8,417 nt of DNA from assembly GCA_035258565.1 (NCBI GenBank), contig DATFXF010000410.1, forward strand, positions 1 through 8,417, in the 5' to 3' direction. Of the stretch, positions 1-5,868 are shown one piece after another (position 1 is the first letter of the stretch; each line of letters opens with the position of its first letter). This DNA is from DATFXF01 sp035258565. GTDB taxonomy: Bacteria; Acidobacteriota; Terriglobia; Acidiferrales; UBA7541. The position numbers and the translations under genes are program-made. The notes under the pieces were generated by a model. It saw nothing but the letters and a program-made list of their open reading frames with translations. It ran no database searches and was not told the DNA's origin.

Positions 1-710
1 CCGAGCCGCAAGACGTCGAGGTGGTTCGCGCGCTGCTGCCGCCGGCGCATGTGCTGGCCGATAAGATCGAAGGCGACGTTGCCTATCTGCGCGTGCCGAC
101 ATTTGAGGCCGGCAAGGCCAATGAAATCCGCGAGAAGCTTATGCAGTTTGACCGCCAGGGCACGCACAAGCTGGTGCTCGACCTGCGCGATTGCGGGCGA
201 GGCGAGGCTTCGGAAGCGGTTGCCGTGGCGCGACTGTTCGTTTCCTCCGGCACCATCTCCTCCCTCCGCGGGCAGACAGTGGCCAAGCAGGAGTTCGCTG
301 CCGACTCCTCCAAAGTGGTCTGGAAGTATCCGATGACAGTGCTCATCTCCGGCAGCACCACCGGCCCCGCGGAAGTGGTCGCAGCGGGCATCGGCGGAAA
401 CCGGCGTGGAGACCTGGTGGGCACGCGCACGTTTGGCAGCGCCTCGGAGCAGAAGTTGATTCCGCTCGACAATGGCGCGGCACTTGTTCTAACCGTTGCC
501 GAGTACTACACCCCGGCGGGCAAGGCCATCCCCGAAGACGGAGTCATGCCCACCGTGGAGGTGCGCGCCGGGAACGGGGACCAAGCCGATTTGGGTGACG
601 AAGAAGCGCCCCCCAGGCCGGGCGGCCAGCCCCCGGCCTCGCGTGAGGACCCCGTCCTGCGCAAGGCCCTTGAGCTCTTGAAGGGCGAAGCTCGCCGGGC
701 CGCCGCCTAG
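1..710 (+). CDS. S41 family (CtpA-like) peptidase, C-terminal part, probably catalytically inactive
   Basis: The 5' end lies outside the window; the frame is open from base 3 and stops with TAG at 708-710. What remains is the end of the linker and the S41 core of carboxyl-terminal processing proteases, which normally cut periplasmic proteins with a Ser-Lys dyad. The family outline is clear: GDVAYLRVPTF, LVLDLRD, VLISGSTTGPAEVVAAGI, LVGTRTFG, LIPLDNGAALVLTVAEYYTPAGKAIPEDG. An ungapped match to the E. coli Prc and CtpA core puts Gly (codon 363-365) at the nucleophile position and Ser (codon 438-440) at the lysine position, 25 residues apart as in Prc S430/K455. The usual NNPGG after DLR is also changed, to DCGRG. 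The frame is intact, so this looks like a retained non-catalytic variant and not decay. The tail is Pro/Glu-rich with a short charged helix. The PDZ domain and signal peptide, if present, lie upstream. Family assignment is firm; loss of activity is inference. Confidence 0.85.
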   Translation, partial: EPQDVEVVRALLPPAHVLADKIEGDVAYLRVPTFEAGKANEIREKLMQFDRQGTHKLVLDLRDCGRGEASEAVAVARLFVSSGTISSLRGQTVAKQEFAADSSKVVWKYPMTVLISGSTTGPAEVVAAGIGGNRRGDLVGTRTFGSASEQKLIPLDNGAALVLTVAEYYTPAGKAIPEDGVMPTVEVRAGNGDQADLGDEEAPPRPGGQPPASREDPVLRKALELLKGEARRAAA

Positions 711-712
711 CG

Positions 713-1942
713 TTGGCGTCACCTCCGTTTTCCCTGCACGCGGTCTCCTCTCCACGGTCGGAATCTCTTCCGTCGCGCATAGACACGCGATCTGCGCGTC
801 CCCCCTGGCGGATTACCCTTCGCCTCTCTCTGTTCTTGCTGGCGGCGCTTTTGAGTTCGCTGCTTGGCTGCCACAGGAAACAGCTTTCGTCGGCAGAGAT
901 CCGCGCGGTCACGCTCGAGTTCGTGTCTGCCGCCAAAAAGGTTACAGGCGGCAAGGCTGAGGTGGGGCTGCGGCCGGAACTTTCGCCGCCAGCCGAGCGC
1001 GGTGCGGGCCGGCAAGATCGAGCCTCGCCGCCGCTCGTGGCCGATCATCTCTACCTCACGCTACCGGCCGGCCGGGCGGGAAGGGTAGACCCGGCAGAAC
1101 TGGCTGCGCTCGAGCAGGTGCTCGACCAGGTGGCCAGTCGACATGGCCTCGGGCGCAGTTCGCTCCCCGGAGCGGTTGGGATTGTGCGGTTTGACTATCG
1201 GAGAGGCAACCAGCGCACCCACTGGATCCACATCATCACCCCGACGGTGAGTCCGGGTTCGTCTCCGAAGGGCCCGAGCGGGCGCGTCGCGCTCCTGGCT
1301 ATCATCGTCGACGATCTGGGCTACGAGCGCGGTCGGGCCGAGGCTTTGCTTGCGCTGCCGTACCCACTGACGCTGGCCGTGCTGCCGCACCTTCCCTATT
1401 CCGCGGACATTGCTGAAGAGGCCTCTCGCCGCGGCTACCAGGTGATGCTCCACATGCCTATGGAATCAACGAGTGATGAAAAGGCGGAAGCGGTCGAGCT
1501 GCGGCGGGGAATGAGTCCGGCCGATGTGAGGCGGCTCCTCGACGGGATGCTCGAAACCGTGCCGCACGCGGCGGGTGTGAACAATCACCAGGGGTCGCTG
1601 GCCACCGCCGACCCGCAGTTGATGGCGGCCCTGATGCCGGCACTCCACGAGCGCAACCTCTTCTTCATTGACAGCCGCACCACCCCCCGAACGGTGGCCC
1701 AAGATGCTGCCGCCCGCAGGGGCGTTCCGGTGGGTTCCCGCAACGTCTTTCTCGACGATCTGCAGACTCCCAAGGCGGTGCGCCAGCAGCTCGAACTTGC
1801 CGCGCGGCGGGCGCGCCAACAAGGCACGGCCATCGCCATTGGCCATCCCCACCCCGTTACAATTCAGGCGCTCCAGGAGTTTCTGCCACGGCTAGAGGCC
1901 CGTGGGGTAGGCCTCGTCTTCGTCTCCCAGCTCGTGCGCTAA
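713..1942 (+). CDS. yibQ: Divergent polysaccharide deacetylase family protein (YibQ/DUF610-like), likely membrane-anchored
   Basis: This 409-residue protein starts at TTG 713, the first usable start after in-frame stops at 644 and 671, and 2 nt after the S41 stop. No Shine-Dalgarno is evident, so translation is probably coupled. A hydrophobic stretch at residues 37-52 ends in LLGC (Cys53), which fits a lipoprotein signal or an N-terminal anchor after a long polar leader. A poorly conserved region (60-185) leads into the catalytic-like domain (about 193-409). Its family motifs are AIIVDDLGY (Asp200, Asp201), LAVLPHLPYS, VMLHMPME (His247), GVNNHQGS (His292), DSRTTPR (320-326), and IAIGHPHP (His378, His380). 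The family is related to NodB-type carbohydrate deacetylases, but its substrate is not settled; a role in the envelope or peptidoglycan is likely. In Proteobacteria yibQ sits next to ctpA and envC, and the same pairing appears here. The family call is secure; the start and the lipidation are less so. Confidence 0.9.
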   Translation: MASPPFSLHAVSSPRSESLPSRIDTRSARPPWRITLRLSLFLLAALLSSLLGCHRKQLSSAEIRAVTLEFVSAAKKVTGGKAEVGLRPELSPPAERGAGRQDRASPPLVADHLYLTLPAGRAGRVDPAELAALEQVLDQVASRHGLGRSSLPGAVGIVRFDYRRGNQRTHWIHIITPTVSPGSSPKGPSGRVALLAIIVDDLGYERGRAEALLALPYPLTLAVLPHLPYSADIAEEASRRGYQVMLHMPMESTSDEKAEAVELRRGMSPADVRRLLDGMLETVPHAAGVNNHQGSLATADPQLMAALMPALHERNLFFIDSRTTPRTVAQDAAARRGVPVGSRNVFLDDLQTPKAVRQQLELAARRARQQGTAIAIGHPHPVTIQALQEFLPRLEARGVGLVFVSQLVR

Positions 1943-1966
1943 CAACAAAGAGTGTTTTTCGGTAGG

Positions 1967-3103
1967 TCAACCGAGCGTTTCAGATACCATCTGAGCGACG
2001 TGCTCGGCAATCGAGAGCGCGGAAGTGAGTCCCGGCGATTCGATGCCGAGCAGATGGACGGCGCGGGAAACGTTGGGGTCTCTCGTGATGACGAAATCGG
2101 CCGGGCCAGGGGCTCCAGGCGGCACGAGCTTCGCGCGCAGGCCGGAATAGGTTGGCAGGAGGTCGGCCGCGTCGAGCCCTGGCAGCAACCGCTTGCCCAA
2201 GCGGGCGAACTCCTCGACGGGCAGGCGATCGCGCTCGTAGTCGTTCTTCTCTCGGACATACCGTGCGGTGGGGCCTACCAGCACCGTGCCCCAGAGCGTT
2301 TTGGTGAGATGCACGCCCAGGCTTAGGCCTGCGGGGTTCGGTAGCGGGTAGACCAGGCCATTCACCAGGTGCGCCTTTGCGCGCACCAATTCGCAGTATT
2401 CGCCACGCACCGGATAGATGCGGTACGCGGTGTTGCCGAGCAGCGCCGCGACCTCGTCGGCGTAAAGCCCCGCGGCGTTTATCACCGAGCGCGCTTCAAC
2501 CCACTCCTCCGTGAGACGCGCGGCATCGTTTCGATCACCCACCTCGATTCGAATACGGATGGAATCCTTCTGGGGCTCGAGTTCGGTGACGCGTGCGTGA
2601 GTGACGATGTGTGTCCCCTGCTCTGTCGCGAGCCGCGCATAGGCTTTGACCAGCTCTTCGCTCGAGACGATGCCGGTCGAAGGTACGGCCAGTGCTCGGT
2701 GGCCGGCGACATACGGCTCGCGCGCACGGATGGCCTCGGCGTCAAGAACCTCGAGGCCCTCCACCCCGTTGGCGCGTCCCCGCTCGAGGAGCTCGGCAAG
2801 TCTCGATTCTTCCTCGGGCGTCCGGGCGACGATCAATTTTCCGGTGCGGCGGTGCAGCACATTGTGCGCCGCGCAGAACTCATAGGTCAGGTGATTGCCG
2901 CGGACGCAGTGCCGCGCCTTGAGCGTGCCCGGCGTGTAGTACAGCCCGGAGTGGATGACGCCGCTATTGCGCGAGCTCGCGCCCATGCCCACTCTGGGCA
3001 TCTGCTCGAGCACGAAGATGTTTTCCCAGCGCTCGGAGACGCGGCGGGCGATTGCACAGCCAACCACGCCGCCGCCGATGATGACAATGTTGGCGGTGTC
3101 CAT
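1967..3103 (-). CDS. FAD-dependent oxidoreductase of the L-2-hydroxyglutarate oxidase (LhgO) / DAO family
   Basis: This 378-residue protein starts at ATG 3103; an in-frame TGA lies six codons upstream. The N-terminus is a Rossmann FAD-binding fold: IVIIGGGVVG (Gly10-12, Gly15), acidic Glu33 for the FAD ribose, then GASSRNSGVIHSGLYY. Later landmarks of the LhgO branch are INAAGLYAD (208-216), YPVRGEY (230-236), LVYPLPNPAG, LGVHLTKTLWG, and the C-terminal LLGIESPGLTSALSIAEHV. LhgO oxidises L-2-hydroxyglutarate to 2-oxoglutarate and passes electrons to the quinone pool. E. coli LhgO is about 420 residues, so this is a shorter relative, and another 2-hydroxyacid or glycerol-phosphate-like substrate is possible. 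No good Shine-Dalgarno precedes the ATG. The gene is convergent with yibQ (24-nt gap, no terminator seen) and divergent from the HigA remnant, with no metabolic partner in view. Confidence 0.85.
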   Translation of the reverse strand: MDTANIVIIGGGVVGCAIARRVSERWENIFVLEQMPRVGMGASSRNSGVIHSGLYYTPGTLKARHCVRGNHLTYEFCAAHNVLHRRTGKLIVARTPEEESRLAELLERGRANGVEGLEVLDAEAIRAREPYVAGHRALAVPSTGIVSSEELVKAYARLATEQGTHIVTHARVTELEPQKDSIRIRIEVGDRNDAARLTEEWVEARSVINAAGLYADEVAALLGNTAYRIYPVRGEYCELVRAKAHLVNGLVYPLPNPAGLSLGVHLTKTLWGTVLVGPTARYVREKNDYERDRLPVEEFARLGKRLLPGLDAADLLPTYSGLRAKLVPPGAPGPADFVITRDPNVSRAVHLLGIESPGLTSALSIAEHVAQMVSETLG

Positions 3104-3165
3104 GATGCGGGAGACAGCTCAGGTTAGAGGAGGAGGCGAGGTGGAGGCAAGGAAGTAGAAAGCCG

Positions 3166-3510
3166 TTGAGTCTCAACCCACACCAACTGGCAATGGAGCT
3201 TCATGTGCTGGCGCCCCCCATCTATGAGATCATCCGTGGGGAGCGGGATGTTACACCGGATGCGGCGCTACGGCTGGCCCTCTTCTTGGGCACCACAGTG
3301 GAGTTCTGGCTCAGTCTTCAAGCCCATTACGAACTCGAAGTTGCACGGGATAAGAAGGAGAGAACGATTAGCCAGGCGGTGCGGTTCGGCCCTTTGCGCC
3401 CAAGGCTGCTGTTGCTGCCCGCCACTCCTAAGACTACGCCCTGCGAAACTCACAGTTTGGGCACTCGCGACCCTCGATCAGCATCTCCGGGCAGCAGGCA
3501 CGCGGGCTGA
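3166..3510 (+). pseudogene. Orphan, N-terminally truncated HigA/VapI-type antitoxin (XRE family) remnant
   Basis: Residues 2-75 match the HigA-type antitoxin core: LSLNPHQLAMEL then APPIYEIIRGERDVTPDAAL (recognition helix region), then LALFLGTTVEFWLSLQAHYELEVARDK. These proteins bind DNA and their cognate toxin and repress their own operon. The family normally begins with a helix like HPGEVLLEEFLKPLG. Here the only available start is TTG 3166, which falls just at the end of that helix, with GGAAG about 10 nt upstream. In the next frame, GEV codons near 3135-3143 followed by a TAG at 3156-3158 look like a frameshifted vestige of the missing helix. No HigB toxin gene is present; upstream is the divergent LhgO-like gene. 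After about residue 80 the frame runs into low-complexity Pro/Arg/Ser sequence unlike the family, so the natural stop may also be lost. A shortened but expressed protein cannot be excluded. Confidence 0.6.
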
Positions 3511-3529
3511 TATAGACCTTTTCGGCAGA
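3434..3529 (-). other. Possible Cys-rich micro-ORF (CCPE...CPNC zinc-ribbon-like), start codon unclear
   Basis: On the - strand a frame is open from 3529 to a TAG at 3434-3436 and reads about 31 residues, including RACCPEMLIEGRECPNCEFR. Two Cys groups (CC, then CPNC 12 residues on) with an EGR turn resemble one half of a zinc ribbon. There is no ATG, GTG or TTG start before the cysteines; the only in-frame ATG (3484) comes after the first Cys pair. An ATG in the neighbouring frame at 3533 would join this frame only through a +1 shift near the AAAAGG run at 3517-3522. It may be a tiny gene with an unusual start, a broken gene, or a coincidence. It overlaps, antisense, the unlikely C-terminal extension of the HigA remnant. 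Confidence 0.3.
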
Positions 3530-3546
3530 TCATAAGAAACTGCCGA
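3522..3546. repeat. Inverted repeat between convergent genes
   Basis: TCGGCAG (3522-3528) and CTGCCGA (3540-3546) form a perfect 7-bp stem with an 11-nt loop, located between the 3' ends of the + strand HigA remnant and the - strand glycosylasparaginase gene. The place suits a bidirectional terminator, but there is no T-tract after the stem on either strand, so an intrinsic terminator cannot be claimed. Confidence 0.3.
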
Positions 3547-3601
3547 GCGGCCCGTACGTCCCGCTGTTTTCTTGCCTGCCTGGCTCCTGCCTCGGTCTCC
3601 C

Positions 3602-4759
3602 TCAGCCACCGCTGCCTTCGAACAGCGGTGCGCAGGGCACGAGTCGAGCGGCGGTGCCATCGTGCACGGCATAGCTGCGCCGCGTGCCGCTGCGCGTGGT
3701 GGCCCATAGCGCCGCGCCGCCATGTACGCCGTCCTTGTTGAGCGCGTAATAGACGACGTAGAACTGGTTGAGGCGGGCCTTATCACCCTTGTAGTTGTGC
3801 ACAATGCGTTCGAGGGCGGCGAGGCAGGCGTCGGTGGGCGACATGCCTCTGCGCATCATCTCGACAACCGTATGCCCGCCCGCGACCTTGATATTCTCCT
3901 CGCCGCGCCCGGTCGAGCCCGCGGCACCCACGTCGTTATCCACGTAGAGACCCGCGCCGAGCAGCGGCGAATCCCCCACGCGCCCGGCAATCTTCCACGC
4001 CAGGCCTGACGTCGACGTGACGCCGGATAGGTCGCCCTTCTCATCAACCGCCAGGCAATTCATTGTGCCCATCGGTGGGTGGGTCACGACCTCGTGGATC
4101 CATTCGCGCCAAGCCATTTTTTCCGGTGTATCAAGCAGCACGGCGAGTTTCTCTTTCCACTCGGGGCTGTCGAGGCCGGGGCGCCAGTTTTCCGCGGTTG
4201 CCGCTTTCCACGCCAGCCAGGCCGTACGCGAGCGCTCGGTGAGTAGGTTCATGCGCTCGATGCCATGTGCCTCCGCAAAACGTCGCGCGCCCGGGCCCAC
4301 CAGCAGGACATGGTTGCTTTGCTCCATCACCACCTTGGCGACCCGCGAAGGGTTCTTGATGGATCGGATAGAGGCCACTGCGCCGGCGCGGCGCGTCGGG
4401 CCGTGCATGACGCTGGCGTCCAGTTCGACCTCCCCGTCTTCATTCGGCAGGCCCCCGTAGCCCACCGTATTGTCGTTGGGGTCGTCCTCGACCACGTTGA
4501 CGGCGGCAATGACGGCGTCCAGCGTGTCGCCGCCCTTGCGAAGAATCTCCACGCCGCGGTCGAGCGCGTGGAGGCCGTTCGAGCTCGCGATGATCGTGGG
4601 CCGGACGGCTTTGGCCAGCACGTCCTTTTCGAAGCCGGGCAGGCGCGCGCTGCGCCCTAGCGCTCCGCTGCCTTCGGCACCGAGCAGTCTGTGCGTTCCG
4701 GCCGCCAAGCCTCCCGCCAGAGTGGCCAGAAAAAACTTGCGTCGTGTCCAGTTCTCCAT
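3602..4759 (-). CDS. Tat-exported glycosylasparaginase / isoaspartyl peptidase-type Ntn hydrolase
   Basis: The start is ATG 4759 (385 residues), chosen because GAGAGG lies 7 nt upstream and the protein then opens with a twin-arginine signal, WTRRKFFLATLAGGLAAG. A GTG at 4900 would add 47 unlikely residues. The enzyme family makes a precursor that cleaves itself before a Thr and then hydrolyses N4-(GlcNAc)-Asn or beta-aspartyl links. Matching to Flavobacterium glycosylasparaginase gives nucleophile Thr232 in PPMGTMNCLAVDEKG, Thr250 in TSTSG, Arg260 and Asp263 in GRVGDSP, and Thr283 in GSTGRGEE. These have the same spacings as T152, T170, R180, D183 and T203 there. Other hallmarks are EDDPNDNTVGYGGLPNEDG and NGLHALDRGVEILRKGGDTLDAV. 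The residue before the cleavage Thr is Gly, not the Asp of classical enzymes, and the substrate-binding Trp near the N-terminus (TWNFGLHA) is missing. Substrate is therefore uncertain; location is periplasmic by inference. Confidence 0.9.
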   Translation of the reverse strand: MENWTRRKFFLATLAGGLAAGTHRLLGAEGSGALGRSARLPGFEKDVLAKAVRPTIIASSNGLHALDRGVEILRKGGDTLDAVIAAVNVVEDDPNDNTVGYGGLPNEDGEVELDASVMHGPTRRAGAVASIRSIKNPSRVAKVVMEQSNHVLLVGPGARRFAEAHGIERMNLLTERSRTAWLAWKAATAENWRPGLDSPEWKEKLAVLLDTPEKMAWREWIHEVVTHPPMGTMNCLAVDEKGDLSGVTSTSGLAWKIAGRVGDSPLLGAGLYVDNDVGAAGSTGRGEENIKVAGGHTVVEMMRRGMSPTDACLAALERIVHNYKGDKARLNQFYVVYYALNKDGVHGGAALWATTRSGTRRSYAVHDGTAARLVPCAPLFEGSGG

Positions 4760-5057
4760 GCTTCGACCTCTCAGATGAATTCTGTTCCTCTTCCCTTGAG
4801 GACGGGTGCAGCATAATCCGCAGAGGTCTCGGCGGCAAGATGCGTCGGTCGCGAAATCCTCGCCCGAGTCCCACCAATCTATCTCGCGGGTGTTCACCAC
4901 CAGCAGGCCCCAGGCTGAGTGGCGGAAGAAATGAACAGCGGTCGGATAGCCGTGGTTGCCATGGGGTTCCTCCGCGCGACATGATCTTCTGCTGGAGTTC
5001 CCGAGGGAGGCATAGAATCCGCGTCAGGATTCGGGCTATGCGAGGCTAGGAGGAAGC
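4760..5057. other. Divergent intergenic region (298 bp)
   Basis: This spacer separates the divergent glycosylasparaginase and membrane-protein genes and should hold both promoters. A candidate - strand promoter is listed separately. For the + strand gene, TTGCCA (4956-4961) with CATGAT (4980-4985) at an 18-bp spacer is a weak possibility, and TAGAAT at 5013-5018 has no good -35 partner. The - strand frame of the glycosylasparaginase gene stays open upstream to 5023 but has no ATG. I see no RNA gene or riboswitch. Confidence 0.4.
4810..4838 (-). promoter_or_regulatory. Candidate sigma70 promoter for the glycosylasparaginase gene
   Basis: Read on the - strand, TTGCCG (4838-4833) is followed after exactly 17 bp by TATGCT (4815-4810). 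Each box matches 4 of 6 consensus positions. It would give a leader of roughly 45 nt containing the GAGAGG ribosome binding site before ATG 4759. Spacing and position are right, but the boxes are weak matches. Confidence 0.35.
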
Positions 5058-5462
5058 ATGATCAACAGGAAGCGGCTGCTTTGGGCGTACATCGCGACCC
5101 TTGTGGCGGACAACGTCTACGGCTTTCTCGTGTTCGGTATGGCGCTCGGTTCCTTCCACGCCCGGTATCCCACCTGGCTGAAATCGCAAGCGGAGCTGCC
5201 CATCCTGCGCATGTTTCTGACCGGGGCGCTGAATTTGGCGCTCGTCTCGCTGTTCTACGCGCTGTTTGCGCGCGGCCGATCGCGACGTCTCTCCACCGGA
5301 GTCGTCTTCGGTCTTCTGCTTGGATCGATCGCCGGTTGGGTGCCGCAGGCCATGAATCAGCTTCTTTTTGTGAACTATCCGTTCTACGCGCGCTGGGCCC
5401 CCGCAATCTTTGCCGAGTTCCTCCTGATGGGAATCGTGCTGGGGTGCGTCTATCGCGAATAG
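5058..5462 (+). CDS. Small four-helix integral membrane protein of unknown function
   Basis: ATG 5058 has a strong ribosome binding site, AGGAGGA, ending about 5 nt upstream, so this 134-residue gene is very likely real. The protein begins MINRKR and has four hydrophobic segments at about 8-30, 49-71, 79-98 and 112-132. Short loops and basic patches (ARGRSRR, 71-77) favour a cytoplasmic loop between helices 2 and 3. A polar stretch with several aromatics (SFHARYPTWLKSQAE, 32-46) probably faces the periplasm, as does the NQLLFVNYPFYARW loop. I do not recognise a named family and see no catalytic or metal-binding motif. It precedes phhB by about 73 nt in the same direction, but phhB appears to have its own promoter, so a shared function is not implied. 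Confidence 0.8.
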   Translation: MINRKRLLWAYIATLVADNVYGFLVFGMALGSFHARYPTWLKSQAELPILRMFLTGALNLALVSLFYALFARGRSRRLSTGVVFGLLLGSIAGWVPQAMNQLLFVNYPFYARWAPAIFAEFLLMGIVLGCVYRE

Positions 5463-5518
5463 ACAAGCAGGTCCATCCGCAGTTCGTTCGGCACCCCGGA
5501 TGAATTCTTGCCGCGGGA

Positions 5519-5527
5519 TGCTAAGAT
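5519..5527 (+). promoter_or_regulatory. Extended -10 element just upstream of phhB
   Basis: TGCTAAGAT fits an extended -10 box (TGn followed by TAAGAT, 4 of 6 to TATAAT). A start of transcription 6-7 nt downstream would fall at about 5533-5534, only 2-3 nt before the phhB ATG at 5536. No clear -35 box is seen, and the gene has no evident Shine-Dalgarno. Both points agree with a leaderless transcript but do not prove it. Confidence 0.25.
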
Positions 5528-5535
5528 AGTTGGCG

Positions 5536-5868
5536 ATGTCAGACTTAGCGAGCAAGAACTGTGTGCCGTGCCGAGGAGGCGTGCCGCCGCTGAAGGGCCA
5601 GGAACTTGCGGCCTTCAAAAGGCAAGTGCAGGGATGGGAAACCGTCAACGAGCACCACATCACGAAGAGCTTCAAGTTTCCCGATTTCCGCAAGGCGCTC
5701 GAGTTCACAAATCGCGTCGGAGAACTCGCGGAGGAACAGGGTCACCATCCGGACATTCATCTGACCTGGGGAAGGGTCGGAATCACGTCCTGGACGCACA
5801 AGATTGATGGCCTGACGGAGAGCGATTTCATCCTCGCCGCGAAGATTGACCGGCTCTACCAGTCTTAG
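5536..5868 (+). CDS. phhB: 4a-hydroxytetrahydrobiopterin dehydratase (pterin-4a-carbinolamine dehydratase)
   Basis: The enzyme dehydrates 4a-hydroxytetrahydropterin, regenerating the cofactor of aromatic amino acid hydroxylases, and acts in the cytoplasm. The 110-residue length and layout are typical of the single-domain family. The N-terminal NCVPCRGGVPPLKG is common in bacterial members, and GWETV and KFPDFRKALEF follow the family pattern. The signature EEQGHHPD supplies His70 and His71, and His88 in SWTHKIDGLTESDF lies 17 residues later, as in the mammalian triad H61/H62/H79. ATG 5536 is preferred; a TTG two codons upstream (5530) would add only Met-Ala. No phenylalanine hydroxylase or other pterin gene is in the window. 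The last 41 nt overlap the antisense small zinc-ribbon gene. Moonlighting as a transcription cofactor is known for the animal homologue only. Confidence 0.95.
   Translation: MSDLASKNCVPCRGGVPPLKGQELAAFKRQVQGWETVNEHHITKSFKFPDFRKALEFTNRVGELAEEQGHHPDIHLTWGRVGITSWTHKIDGLTESDFILAAKIDRLYQS

Noticed and set aside
1952..1980. T-run plus small hairpin (TCGGT/ACCGA) between yibQ and the flavoprotein gene as an intrinsic terminator
   Set aside because: The T-run comes before the stem on the + strand and reads as A on the - strand, so the order is wrong for a terminator in both directions; the stem is only 5 bp.
2369..3127. 252-residue + strand open frame antisense to the flavoprotein
   Set aside because: It is a mirror of a GC-rich gene; the opposite strand carries unmistakable FAD-binding and LhgO motifs.
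3440..3457. AAACT/AGTTT short palindrome as an operator or terminator
   Set aside because: It has a 5-bp stem with a 3-nt loop, no T-tract and no suitable position relative to a start; it falls within normal chance expectation.
4440..4982. 180-residue - strand frame overlapping the glycosylasparaginase start
   Set aside because: It is out of frame with the enzyme, Arg/Gly-rich and without motifs; the overlapped gene has full family support.
4744..5049. 101-residue + strand frame in the divergent spacer
   Set aside because: It is Ser/Arg-rich low-complexity composition with no ribosome binding site, and it covers the likely promoters of both flanking genes.
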